A stretch of DNA of 64,000 nucleotides from Terriglobia bacterium (GTDB lineage Bacteria; Acidobacteriota; Terriglobia; Acidiferrales; UBA7541), in NCBI GenBank assembly GCA_020072785.1, contig JAIQGG010000002.1, forward strand, positions 1 to 64,000, given 5' to 3'. Every line of letters starts with the position of its first letter. Position 1 is the first letter of the stretch. The position numbers and the translations under genes were made by a program. Shown here piece by piece: positions 24,082 to 31,911 of this stretch. Below the pieces are notes generated by a model, which was given only the letters and a program-made list of their open reading frames with translations, was not told where the DNA came from and ran no database searches.

Positions 24082-25422
24082 ATGCGCTCTTCCGCACACT
24101 TCTACATTCGCCTTTTCTCTCTCTCCTTGCTTCTTTACTTCCTGATCTCCTTGCCTCCCGCTCTTTCGCAGGAGCGTCCCGCCGACGCCGCCGAAATCTC
24201 CCGCAACCTCCTCTTCCTCGCCCCCTCTTCCATCGAAACCGGCGCAGCGGAAACCGTTTTTCAAGCCCGGGCTTTTACCTACAAATTCACGCCCGCTTCC
24301 GGATGGAGCGTTGCGCGCAGCGCAGATGCTGCCGGGCCAGCCGAGGTGCGCCGCAAAAAAGTTTCGCTCACCTTGGGCGGCGAGGACTACACCCTCACGG
24401 GCGCCTCCGACGACGAGCGCGCCACCCTCGAATTCCGCCGCACGGGCGCCGCCGAGCCTCTGGCCACGGCAGTTCTCTGGACCCGCGAGCAGTTGGTCGC
24501 CGCCTGGCTGCCCGTTTTGCAGCGCCAGATCAAGGGCCTCACCGCCGCCAAGCTCAGCCAGGATCTGGAAGTCGGCGACCCCATCCTCTATGCCGTCGAA
24601 GCCGCCGGCGATTCGCTCTGGGTGGGCGTGGGCCATTCCACGGGCGAAAGCGAGCTGGGCATCGGCACGCTGGTGCGCTTCGACGTGAAAACCGGGGAAG
24701 CCGCCGTCTTCCAGCCTCCGGAACTGGCCGCCTGCGCGGTCACCCATCTCGTCGTCGCCGCGCCCGATGCGCTCCTGCTCGGCACGCGCCGCCAGAATGA
24801 AGGCGTGGTGCGCCCCTGCGCGGGGCTGGTGCGCTTTCATCCCTCGACGCGCCAGATCGAAAAGATCGCCCCCGCGGGCACCCCGCTCCAGGGCGCCGTC
24901 GTCACGGCTCTCCGCGGAACGTGGGTCGCCACCGGCAAGGGCATTTGCACCAGCGCCGCGGACGGCGCCTGGAACTGCTGGCGCATCGTGCCCACGGTCA
25001 CTCTGGCGGAACCCGTGCTGCTCACCAACAAGCCCGGCGAAAAATCCGGCGCCAGCGCCAAGCCCGGCGGCTACGAAGTTCTCTGGGCCAACGCCGCCTT
25101 CTTTGAAATCGCCACCAGGGACTCCTACGACGCCTGGCTCGCCGCCGACGATCTCGCGGATGCCGCCGCGCGCAACTTCGACGCCGAGCCTTGGAAGCTC
25201 CTCAACACCTCCGAGGGCCCCGCACCGATCCGCCCGCTGGCCAAGCCCGGCGGCGATCCCCTGGAAGGCACATTGGTCTATCGCGCCCCGCTCGAAAAAC
25301 TGCCCGCGCCGCCGGGCGCGCCCGCCGGCTTCGTGAAAGTCCGCATCCGCGCCGGCTGGATCGAGCGCGGCGCCCTCGAAGTCGTCCCCCAGCTCGTCCC
25401 CGTTGAGCCGCCCCAGCCTTAG
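24082..25422 (+). CDS. Large secreted protein of unknown function
   Basis: 446 aa. Residues 1-30 (hydrophobic LFSLSLLLYFLISLPPALS then QERPAD) are a signal peptide. The mature part is Ala/Glu-rich with regular beta segments such as DSLWVGVGHSTGESELGIGTLVRF and GTWVATGKGI, resembling blades of a beta-propeller as in two-component-regulator or Kelch-like proteins, but no blade consensus is firm. No catalytic motif found. TAGCAT ends 6 nt before the ATG at 24082, a possible leaderless promoter. Genes on the opposite strand here are codon-bias shadows. Function not recognised. Confidence 0.7.
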   Translation: MRSSAHFYIRLFSLSLLLYFLISLPPALSQERPADAAEISRNLLFLAPSSIETGAAETVFQARAFTYKFTPASGWSVARSADAAGPAEVRRKKVSLTLGGEDYTLTGASDDERATLEFRRTGAAEPLATAVLWTREQLVAAWLPVLQRQIKGLTAAKLSQDLEVGDPILYAVEAAGDSLWVGVGHSTGESELGIGTLVRFDVKTGEAAVFQPPELAACAVTHLVVAAPDALLLGTRRQNEGVVRPCAGLVRFHPSTRQIEKIAPAGTPLQGAVVTALRGTWVATGKGICTSAADGAWNCWRIVPTVTLAEPVLLTNKPGEKSGASAKPGGYEVLWANAAFFEIATRDSYDAWLAADDLADAAARNFDAEPWKLLNTSEGPAPIRPLAKPGGDPLEGTLVYRAPLEKLPAPPGAPAGFVKVRIRAGWIERGALEVVPQLVPVEPPQP

Positions 25423-25439
25423 CGACGCCTTTCCCCCAA

Positions 25440-25913
25440 TATTCCCTGTAGGGGCGGGGCTTGCCCCGCCCGGGCAGCTCGCCCAGCCTTCTCCGAATTC
25501 CTTGTAGGGGCACGGCACGCCGTGCCCGCCCCCCAGCCTGTAGGCGCGGGGCGGAACTTGTCCCGACTTGGTCGGGAGCCCCGCCCTTTTCGCCCCGCCC
25601 AGGATAGCTCGCCCCGACCTTGTCGGGGCCCTCTTCCTGAACAATCCCAAACCCGCCCCGTCATTCCGAACGGAGCGAAGCGATGTGAGGAATCTCTCTT
25701 CGCTTGCCGGGTGAGCAACTCTCCGCTCCGGGCACAACCCCAGCCCTCTCCGAATTCTTTGTAGGGGCGCGCGCAATGGCCGGGCAACATCCAGCACAAT
25801 GACGGGGTCGGCGGAGTGCGGGGAGGATTCCGCGTCGCGCTCCTGCTCGATGGCCGGGAGCTGAACTTATAGAAGCGGGGCGGAATTTATCCCGACTTGG
25901 TCGGGAGCCCCGC
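25440..25913. repeat. Cluster of TGTAG-headed hairpins and two 39-bp near-identical repeats
   Basis: Hairpins preceded by TGTAG: GGGGCGGGGCTTGCCCCGCC (25450), GGGGCACGGCACGCCGTGCC (25507) and others near 25763. A 39-bp unit (GCGGGGCGGAA...GGTCGGGAGCCCCGC) occurs at 25546-25584 and again at 25875-25913 with two differences. A CGTCATTCCGAACGGAGCG motif is at 25660. No gene is apparent between 25423 and 25913. Confidence 0.8.
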
Positions 25914-26063
25914 AATCAATCCGCAGGTGAACACGGCGGCGCGCCGCGGCGAGATGCGGTTCTGGGCGAGGAGCAGGTAGAGTTCGCTGAGGGAATGATG
26001 GATGCCGGCGGCGGTTCGGAAGTCATCGGAATGGCCGGTGAGCGCGGCGGCGAGTCTAGGCCA
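25914..26063 (-). pseudogene. Remnant of a gene related to the 29209-29658 gene
   Basis: The minus strand reads LAAALTGHSDDFRT...SLSELYLLLAQNRISPRRAAVF for about 50 codons without a start; it begins after a stop and is cut off exactly at the edge of the 39-bp repeat ending at 25913. It aligns with the 29209 gene product (DFLSALLVHLAHNRISARRAAVL). The 5' part with the Cys-rich motif and the 3' end are missing, so this is a truncated paralogue. Confidence 0.75.
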
Positions 26064-26116
26064 CTAATAGGTGTCAAAAGAAGACTGATCTGAATGTCAT
26101 GCTTCCTGCAAATGTT

Positions 26117-26356
26117 TTATCGCTTTCTTTTCGAGCGAGTCTTGCCTTTGATTCCATGTTTCACAAATTTGCCATCCAGTCTTTCCCAACTCATGTGAAA
26201 CGCTTTCTTGCTATCGCTCTTCTGCATCCATTCTACGCCGCCCTTAGAAATGCGCAGGCGACCGAAAGCTTGACCATTCTCTTTGACACGAAAAACTACA
26301 TCGACCTTGGGTACGTCTAGTGCCGGCGTCCGGAATTCAACTGAATGTCGTGCCAT
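26117..26356 (-). CDS. Small conserved protein of unknown function
   Basis: 79 aa: MARHSVEFRTPALDVPKVDV, then VFRVKENGQAFGRLRISKGGVEW and a very basic tail (KHGIKGKTRSKRKR). The pattern of two beta strands then GxLRISKGGVxW recurs in small proteins of unknown function, often seen next to accessory or phage-type genes. AGGAGAG is 8 nt before the ATG at 26356. It lies just downstream of the Z1 ATPase gene (30 bp) on the same strand and is probably cotranscribed. The basic tail suggests nucleic-acid binding; this is inference. Confidence 0.7.
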   Translation of the reverse strand: MARHSVEFRTPALDVPKVDVVFRVKENGQAFGRLRISKGGVEWMQKSDSKKAFHMSWERLDGKFVKHGIKGKTRSKRKR

Positions 26357-26385
26357 ATGAAAGTCTCTCCTTGTAGCTATCACAG

Positions 26386-28599
26386 TTAGGTTGCTGGAGC
26401 AGAAGAACTTGAGGGACTGCCACTCCTTCCTGCGAGAGGAATTGCCGCGTCCGCCGCCGGCGTTTCGGCAGCGAAGACAGACGTGACGGCGTCACGAGGC
26501 ACTACGATGACTGGCCACCAGAAAGGCAGTCCGCGCCACCCCTTCGCTTCGGTTCCGTTTTGTCGCATCATCATGAGCACCGGGACACTCTTGGCCTTGT
26601 CATATGCAAAATCAGCCTGCTGCTTCGTATCTGGCGCGTTCGAGAAACGTCCCTCTGCACGCATTCTCGCAACGTCGCGATCCGAAGCCGCGATCAGGAA
26701 TACCTGGTCCTTGTATGCGAGATCCTTCGCCTGTTTCGATAGGTGTTCAAGCGCGGCGATGTGAGCACGCCGATCATCTTCGTGCTCCTCATCAAATGCC
26801 AAGTTTTCGTACGCCAATTCCAAGAGCTTCACTGCAGTGTCCAGGGGAATGAGTCCGTTGCCGTCCAGACTGCCAACCAGAGTTCCAATTCTTTGATCTA
26901 GCTGATCAAGCTTTTTCTTTCCCACAGACATGGCTACAGTTTGGAAGCCAATGGGGAGCAAGCGGCGACCTGGGCGCACCGATGTCAGCTTGGAAAACAT
27001 TAGTTTGTTCGGTGAGCAAGGCATCAAGCGGTCCGTAATATCCCGGCGAATAAAATACACGCCGCGATCATGCGCGCCACTCAAGAAGGCATCACGCAGG
27101 GCTGAGTCAAATTCGTGAATCCTCTGCATGACCTGATAGATATGCCGAGGAGCGTAAAACCTGGTGACAGAGAGATCTTCCTTAGGACGCGCTCCGTACA
27201 TGCGCGAATGTTGAAGAACAGTGTCCTGTTGGAACTTTTGAGGATTGCGGCCGTAATAGAATCCGATCAGGTTCGCGATGGTGATTCCTCGGTCGAGAAT
27301 TTGACCACCGATGTAAATGTTCATTGGGGTGCGGAGTTTCAGTTGCCCTTTGTCGTCGAGTAGTTCTGCGACATCCTTGTCTGAGTTCACCTTGGTAATC
27401 ATCAGAAAGCCGTCAGTGAGGGCCCGGCGGACAGCAGCCGCGCACGTCGCGAAATCGGGCATAGTGTCCCCGCCTAATGTCATAGACCGTTTCAAGTCGT
27501 CGTAGGATTCTCTGAGGATTAAATCTAAGCGGGGATTGTTCTTCTGCGCCGCCTCAACGAGTTGGTCCCGAATGGCAGTAACAACCTCCTCCTGCCAATC
27601 GTGCGATTTCCGTGCCTGTTCAGTATGAAAAAGGAAGCTATACTTCCTGGTCGGCTGGCCGCTCTCTTGTTGTTGAATCCGGCGAATTGCAGCTCCCATG
27701 ACAAAATTGACGATTGCCAATCGCAGAATGGTCACGTTCTTTTCGTTCAGGATATCCTCAATCTTTAGGCGTCGGCGATCTTCCAGCTTCAGCGCGTCCC
27801 GCTCCGGCACCGACACGTCCTCGTAGAAATAGAATGCTGTGGAGTCCGGGTCGCTGCTCTTCTCAAAATAGTAGTCACCGCCAACGTAATCGGGGTGCGT
27901 AGGAAGAATCTCAGTGAACGCGGGTCTCTTGGGCAAGAAGAGTGGATTGCCGTTTCGGACCGCAGCTTCCTCAGGCTGCAGATAGAGCGAATATGGCGTA
28001 GCCGTTACTTGAAGGAAGCTCGAAGACCGCACTACCTTCCGAAGATTGTCAATCTGGCCGGCGATGACACCAACAGTGACGATGCCTTCTTTTCTGCGAA
28101 ATGTGAGTGAGGCGAAATCGGCCTCGTCGTCGATAATAAGTACCTTCTTCTCCCGAAGCGCAGGAAAATCTGCGAATGCCTTGAGGAGTCGGCGTAGGTT
28201 GTCGTCTTCCTTTTTCACCACAAAGATCAGTTTATGACCAAGCTCGTAGGGAGTGAGCTGGGGAAGTGCCATGATGTCGAATACATGGACAGAATCCACG
28301 TCATCTGCTAGGAAGGGAGCGAAATCCTTCTGCACACGATTGAGAGTTTGCTTAGCAAGTGAAACCGTCCCTTTTGTCAGAATCACCGCAACGTCATAAT
28401 CCTTGTCGAAAGCCGAGGCGATAACTCCCAAAAACGCGCGAGTCTTGCCACTCTGGATTTTGCCTAAAAGGATTCCGGGGCGCTGTGCGGAAGTTTCTTC
28501 TCGCAGCAGTTGCTGGACGGTTCGTTCAACGCACTCCCTTAGTTCAGGTGCATCATTACGATTCAGAGCAATCTGTTGATACATCGTCCCGTTACTCAT
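26386..28599 (-). CDS. Z1-domain superfamily 2 helicase-like ATPase, putative defence protein
   Basis: 737 aa. Walker A GKIQSGKT (46-53), Walker B IIDDEAD (155-161), motif III VTATPYS (198-204), and in the C-terminal half the Z1 signature YIGGQILDRGITIANLIGF with DTVLQHSRMYGAR, corresponding to helicase motifs V/VI. Z1 proteins are known from restriction-like and MORC-associated clusters with methyltransferases and PD-(D/E)XK nucleases; none of those partners is present here. The start is the ATG at 28599 with GGGGAG 10 nt upstream; a TTG six codons earlier lies on that ribosome site. Low GC compared with flanking core genes marks it as acquired. It ends in a Ser/Ala-rich tail. Confidence 0.85.
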   Translation of the reverse strand: MSNGTMYQQIALNRNDAPELRECVERTVQQLLREETSAQRPGILLGKIQSGKTRAFLGVIASAFDKDYDVAVILTKGTVSLAKQTLNRVQKDFAPFLADDVDSVHVFDIMALPQLTPYELGHKLIFVVKKEDDNLRRLLKAFADFPALREKKVLIIDDEADFASLTFRRKEGIVTVGVIAGQIDNLRKVVRSSSFLQVTATPYSLYLQPEEAAVRNGNPLFLPKRPAFTEILPTHPDYVGGDYYFEKSSDPDSTAFYFYEDVSVPERDALKLEDRRRLKIEDILNEKNVTILRLAIVNFVMGAAIRRIQQQESGQPTRKYSFLFHTEQARKSHDWQEEVVTAIRDQLVEAAQKNNPRLDLILRESYDDLKRSMTLGGDTMPDFATCAAAVRRALTDGFLMITKVNSDKDVAELLDDKGQLKLRTPMNIYIGGQILDRGITIANLIGFYYGRNPQKFQQDTVLQHSRMYGARPKEDLSVTRFYAPRHIYQVMQRIHEFDSALRDAFLSGAHDRGVYFIRRDITDRLMPCSPNKLMFSKLTSVRPGRRLLPIGFQTVAMSVGKKKLDQLDQRIGTLVGSLDGNGLIPLDTAVKLLELAYENLAFDEEHEDDRRAHIAALEHLSKQAKDLAYKDQVFLIAASDRDVARMRAEGRFSNAPDTKQQADFAYDKAKSVPVLMMMRQNGTEAKGWRGLPFWWPVIVVPRDAVTSVFAAETPAADAAIPLAGRSGSPSSSSAPAT

Positions 28600-28793
28600 A
28601 TTCGTATTACTCCCCAAGCCAAGCTGGGCGTACTCTCTCTGTAAAGCTCATCGTCCACACTGGTGTGCAAAGAGAGACGGCGGCCCGCGCCGATTTGTCC
28701 GACAATCATGCCCACCCTGACGCGCATGCCGCGAAGACAGGCCTTTCCACCCAAAACCCCAGCCTCCTGGGTGATGCGGTCGAATGCTGTCAT
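28596..28793 (-). CDS. DUF433-like antitoxin-type protein, C-terminally altered
   Basis: 65 aa. FDRITQEAGVLGGKACLRGMRVRVGMIVGQI matches the N-terminal two-thirds of DUF433 proteins, small putative DNA-binding antitoxins usually paired with a DUF5615 PIN-like toxin. After GQIGAG the expected EEILxDYPxLxxEDIxxAL helices are missing and the sequence is unrelated, so the gene looks truncated by recombination with the Z1 gene, whose start it overlaps by 4 bp. GAGGG sits 5 nt before the ATG. No toxin gene is nearby. Confidence 0.6.
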   Translation of the reverse strand: MTAFDRITQEAGVLGGKACLRGMRVRVGMIVGQIGAGRRLSLHTSVDDELYRESTPSLAWGVIRI

Positions 28794-28893
28794 TCGTCCC
28801 TCTCGTCGGAGCTCATCTTGGCTTCAGATTATCATTCTATTTCTTCATTTGTTTGGAATTTGAATGATTCACTGGATGAGTTTCCTTCATCAT

Positions 28894-28939
28894 CCATTCG
28901 AACGTACTACCGCAGACCATTCGAAAGTAGTACCATAGA
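28894..28939. repeat. Tandem 23-bp repeat upstream of the Z1/DUF433 genes
   Basis: Two copies (28894-28916, 28917-28939) share CCATTCGAA-GTA-TACC and 18 of 23 bases. They lie between the divergent DUF433/Z1 genes and the + strand promoter at 28948, a natural place for regulator binding. Confidence 0.7.
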
Positions 28940-28947
28940 GTAATCTA

Positions 28948-28976
28948 TTGACACTCTAACTATCCCATGCTAACAT
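28948..28976 (+). promoter_or_regulatory. Promoter for the 29209 gene
   Basis: TTGACA (28948-28953), 17-bp spacer, TAACAT (28971-28976). This leaves a leader of about 225 nt before the ATG at 29209. The gap 28794-29208 otherwise holds the 23-bp repeat and one arm of a dispersed repeat. Confidence 0.65.
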
Positions 28977-29145
28977 GGCGCGTGCTCCCCGCCCCCAGCC
29001 CCGCCGCCACGCCTGCTTGGCATGTAATTCTTCACTCGCCACTCGTCTCTCGCCACTTCATCTCCCTTTCTTCTCAATCTCTTGCGCACTCTTCCGCTCT
29101 TCCAAGAACAGGAGCGCGCTCCAACCCTTTTGCCTTCATCGTCTT

Positions 29146-29183
29146 CCGCACTCTTTGCAAAAACACCCGGGGTGGGCACCCCC
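29146..29183. repeat. Dispersed repeat, direct-orientation copy
   Basis: CCGCACTCTTTG...AAAA.CACCCGGGGTGGGCACCCCC. A copy in opposite orientation lies at 33433-33472, 4.3 kb away, enclosing the 29209 gene, purB, efp and the Xaa-Pro peptidase gene. Confidence 0.65.
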
Positions 29184-29208
29184 GCCCCCCGCTTCATCGA
29201 GGAGCCTT

Positions 29209-29658
29209 ATGACCCACAAATCCGCTAACCACCACTCGCAACAGAACTTGCCCCGCTGCCAATACCACTCGCCCTCCGGCCGCCGCTGCCGTTTCCCCGT
29301 CTCGGACGCCCGCTCCCCGCACTGTCTCCGCCACGCCTCGCGCCTCGCCCAGCCGCGTTCCGCCGCGCCTGCCGGGCTCGATGCCGGCCTCAGCTCCGTT
29401 CTTCCCACGGACCCTGCCGCCTTCAAATCCCCCTCTCAAATCAATGACTTCCTCTCCGCGCTCCTCGTCCATCTCGCGCACAACCGCATCTCCGCGCGCC
29501 GCGCCGCCGTCCTGGCTTACATCACCAACCAGCTCCTCCGCACCCTCCCGGCCATCGAGAAGGAACTCGAAGCACAATCGCCCGAAGACCCACCCGGCAC
29601 CAAGGTCATATTGGATCTTCCCCGCCCGGAGCGCTTGGAGTCCAACCAGCCCTCATGA
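29209..29658 (+). CDS. Conserved protein of unknown function with Cys-rich N-terminus
   Basis: 149 aa. RCQYHSPSGRRCRFPVSDARSPHCLRH near the N-terminus contains a Cys/His arrangement that could bind a metal ion; the C-terminal half (INDFLSALLVHLAHNRISARRAAVLAYITNQLLRTLPAIEKEL) is helical. I associate this layout with small proteins seen repeatedly in Acidobacteriota genomes, function unknown. GAGGAG is 5 nt before the ATG at 29209. The open frame extends upstream to 28975, but that part is low-complexity. A truncated paralogue lies at 25914-26063, on the other side of the Z1 island. Its stop overlaps an open frame leading to purB. Confidence 0.75.
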   Translation: MTHKSANHHSQQNLPRCQYHSPSGRRCRFPVSDARSPHCLRHASRLAQPRSAAPAGLDAGLSSVLPTDPAAFKSPSQINDFLSALLVHLAHNRISARRAAVLAYITNQLLRTLPAIEKELEAQSPEDPPGTKVILDLPRPERLESNQPS

Positions 29659-29795
29659 CTCCTTCCGCCTATCTCCGCCTCGCGCCCAGCCCGCTTCCGG
29701 TTTATGATGGGACAGGGACTTGCCCCCCAGGCGCAGCTTTTCCGGGAATTCCGGGGCTGCGGCAATACTCGAAAGCCGGCCGTCAGGAGCTAGGA

Positions 29796-31121
29796 TTGAT
29801 TCCACGGTACACGCGCGAAGAGATGGGCCGCGTCTGGAGCGACGCGAACAAGTTTGCGAAGTGGCTCGAGGTCGAGCTGGCCGCGGCGGAAACGCTCGCC
29901 GAAGCCGGCCAGGTGCCACGCGAAGCCGCGGCCGCTCTGCGCGCCCGCGCCAAGGTGGACGTCGCGCGCATTCTCGAAGTCGAGCGCCGCGTGAAGCACG
30001 ACGTCATCGCCTTCACCATGGTCGTCGGCGAATCCATCGGCGATCCCGCCGCCGCGCGCTGGCTGCATTACGGCATGACCTCCAACGACGTTGTGGACAC
30101 CGCCCAGGCCCTGCAGTTGCGCGACACTTCGCATCTCATCGAGCGCGCCCTCGTCCTCTTCGGCGAAATTCTTTCATTGCGCGCGCAGGAATTCCGCCAC
30201 ACCCCGCAGATTGGGCGCACCCACGGCGTGCACGCTGAGCCCATCACCTTCGGCCTGAAAGTCGCCAACTGGTTCGCGGAAAATCAGCGCAACATCGGCC
30301 GCTTCCGCGACGCCGCGGCGCAGATGGCCGTCGGGAAAATCTCCGGCGCGGTCGGCAACGCCGCGCACCTCGGCCCGGAAATCGAAGAGCGCATCTGCCG
30401 GCGCCTCGGCCTCGAGGCCGCCCCGGTCGCCTCGCAGGTGATCCAGCGCGACCGCCACGCGCAGTACCTCAGCGCCCTCGCGCTCATCGCCGCTACCCTC
30501 GAAAAAATCGCCCTCGAAATCCGCCACCTGCAGCGCACCGAAGTCCGCGAAGCCGAGGAACCCTTCGGCGGCGAGCAGCGCGGCAGTTCGGCCATGCCCC
30601 ACAAACGCAATCCCGTCGGCTGCGAGCAGATTTGCGGCCTCGCGCGCGTGGTGCGCGCGAACATGCTCGCGGCCTACGAAAATGTGGCGCTGTGGCACGA
30701 GCGCGACATTTCCCACAGCTCCGTCGAGCGCATCATCCTGCCCGATTCCGCCATTCTCGTGGATTACATGCTCGCGAAGATGACCGAGATCATCGGCAAG
30801 ATGCACGTCTTTCCGGAACGCATGCGCCGCAACCTCGAATCCACGCACGGCCTGGTTTATTCCGGGCAACTGCTGCAGGATTTGGTGGAGAAGGGCATGC
30901 CCCGCGACGAGGCCTACAAGACCGTGCAGGAAAACGCCATGGCCGCCTGGGAAACCGAAAGCAGTTTCCGCGAGCGCGTGGAGAAGGATGCGCGCATCGC
31001 GAAGTACCTGGACGCCAAGGCGCTGGCGAATACCTTCGACCTGCAGCGGCAGTTGCGGTTTGTGGATGCGATTTTCGCGCGGGTGTTATCGGAAGAGACG
31101 GCGAAAGCGACGAGCCGCTGA
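29796..31121 (+). CDS. purB: Adenylosuccinate lyase
   Basis: 441 aa; removes fumarate from SAICAR and adenylosuccinate in purine synthesis. HYGMTSNDVVDTA, IGRTHGVHAEPITFG and the signature loop SSAMPHKRNP with the catalytic Ser are present, followed by WHERDISHSSVER. The start is most likely TTG at 29796 (L/M-IPRYTREEMGRVW), with AGGAG exactly 6 nt upstream; no ATG is available. The frame is open back to 29655 but without homology. 138 bp after the preceding gene. Confidence 0.95.
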   Translation: MIPRYTREEMGRVWSDANKFAKWLEVELAAAETLAEAGQVPREAAAALRARAKVDVARILEVERRVKHDVIAFTMVVGESIGDPAAARWLHYGMTSNDVVDTAQALQLRDTSHLIERALVLFGEILSLRAQEFRHTPQIGRTHGVHAEPITFGLKVANWFAENQRNIGRFRDAAAQMAVGKISGAVGNAAHLGPEIEERICRRLGLEAAPVASQVIQRDRHAQYLSALALIAATLEKIALEIRHLQRTEVREAEEPFGGEQRGSSAMPHKRNPVGCEQICGLARVVRANMLAAYENVALWHERDISHSSVERIILPDSAILVDYMLAKMTEIIGKMHVFPERMRRNLESTHGLVYSGQLLQDLVEKGMPRDEAYKTVQENAMAAWETESSFRERVEKDARIAKYLDAKALANTFDLQRQLRFVDAIFARVLSEETAKATSR

Positions 31122-31169
31122 GGGGAAGCGGGCGCGGACGGAAGCCCGCGCCGCCGGAAGAAGAGAAAA

Positions 31170-31736
31170 TCAGACGCGCTGGACGTAGCGCGCTTCGGAA
31201 GTGTCCACCTTCACGGTGTCGCCGTTGTTGACGAAGGGCGGCACGTTGATGACCAGGCCGGTTTCGAGCTTGGCCTGCTTCATCACCGCGCTGGCGGTGG
31301 CCTTCTGCAAGGTGGGCTCGGTGTCCACGACCTTGAGGTCCATGGTGTCCGGAAGATCCACTCCGATGGCCTTGGCCTCGAAGAATTCGATCTTCACCAC
31401 GGTGTTGGGAATCAGGTAGTACACGGACTCGCCGAGCTCGTCGCGGGTCATCTGCATCTGCTCGTAGGTTTCCGTGTTCATGAAGTGGAAGTCATCGCCT
31501 TCCTGATAGAGATACTCGAATTCGATCTCGTCGAGGATGGCGCGGTCCACGAACTCTTCCGCGCGGAAGCGGTAGTCGATGATCGAGCCGGTGCGCAGGT
31601 TCTTCATCCTGGTCTGCATGGAGCCGCGCTTGTTGCCCGGAGTGCGGTGCTCGGTGCTGAAGACGGTGAAAAGCTGGCCCTCGTGCTGGATGACCATGCC
31701 GGGGCGGAGTTGCGTCGCTTTAACGGTATTGCCCAT
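31170..31736 (-). CDS. efp: Elongation factor P
   Basis: 188 aa, full length. Three-domain translation factor that relieves ribosome stalling at polyproline. Domain I tip loop reads TPGNKRGS with Lys36/Arg37 at the place of the modified residue; domain II (VYYLIPNTVVKIEFFEAKAIGVDLP) and domain III (TASAVMKQAKLETGLVINVPPFV and GDTVKVDTSEARYVQR) are intact. No modification enzyme gene (epmA, earP, ymfI) is nearby. ATG at 31736. Confidence 0.95.
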   Translation of the reverse strand: MGNTVKATQLRPGMVIQHEGQLFTVFSTEHRTPGNKRGSMQTRMKNLRTGSIIDYRFRAEEFVDRAILDEIEFEYLYQEGDDFHFMNTETYEQMQMTRDELGESVYYLIPNTVVKIEFFEAKAIGVDLPDTMDLKVVDTEPTLQKATASAVMKQAKLETGLVINVPPFVNNGDTVKVDTSEARYVQRV

Positions 31737-31746
31737 TGTTTTTTGC

Positions 31747-31766
31747 GATCCCGACCGAGTCGGATC
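31747..31766. repeat. TCCCGACCGAGTCGGATCG, member of the TCCGACC family
   Basis: Palindromic CCGAC-CGA-GTCGG just upstream of efp, similar to the units at 6502, 11645 and 39172. Confidence 0.5.
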
Positions 31767-31911
31767 GACATCTCCCTGTTACTCACTGCGATGTATCGGA
31801 AATTCCGGCCGACGGCCCGCGGGATAACCGGCGGTTGCGCGCGGAATGACTCGAGGGACACTGGGGCGAACTGCAGCCCCATATCAATTATAAAGACCAT
31901 ATTCAGCCGAG

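Noticed and set aside
23962-25797. Long minus-strand frame opposite the 24082 secreted protein gene
   Set aside because: Gly/Ala-rich with no signal or motif, and runs through intergenic repeats at its 5' end.
28485-28943. 152-codon + strand frame in the Z1 promoter region
   Set aside because: No ribosome site or homology; it covers the start of Z1, the DUF433 gene and the 23-bp repeat on the other strand.
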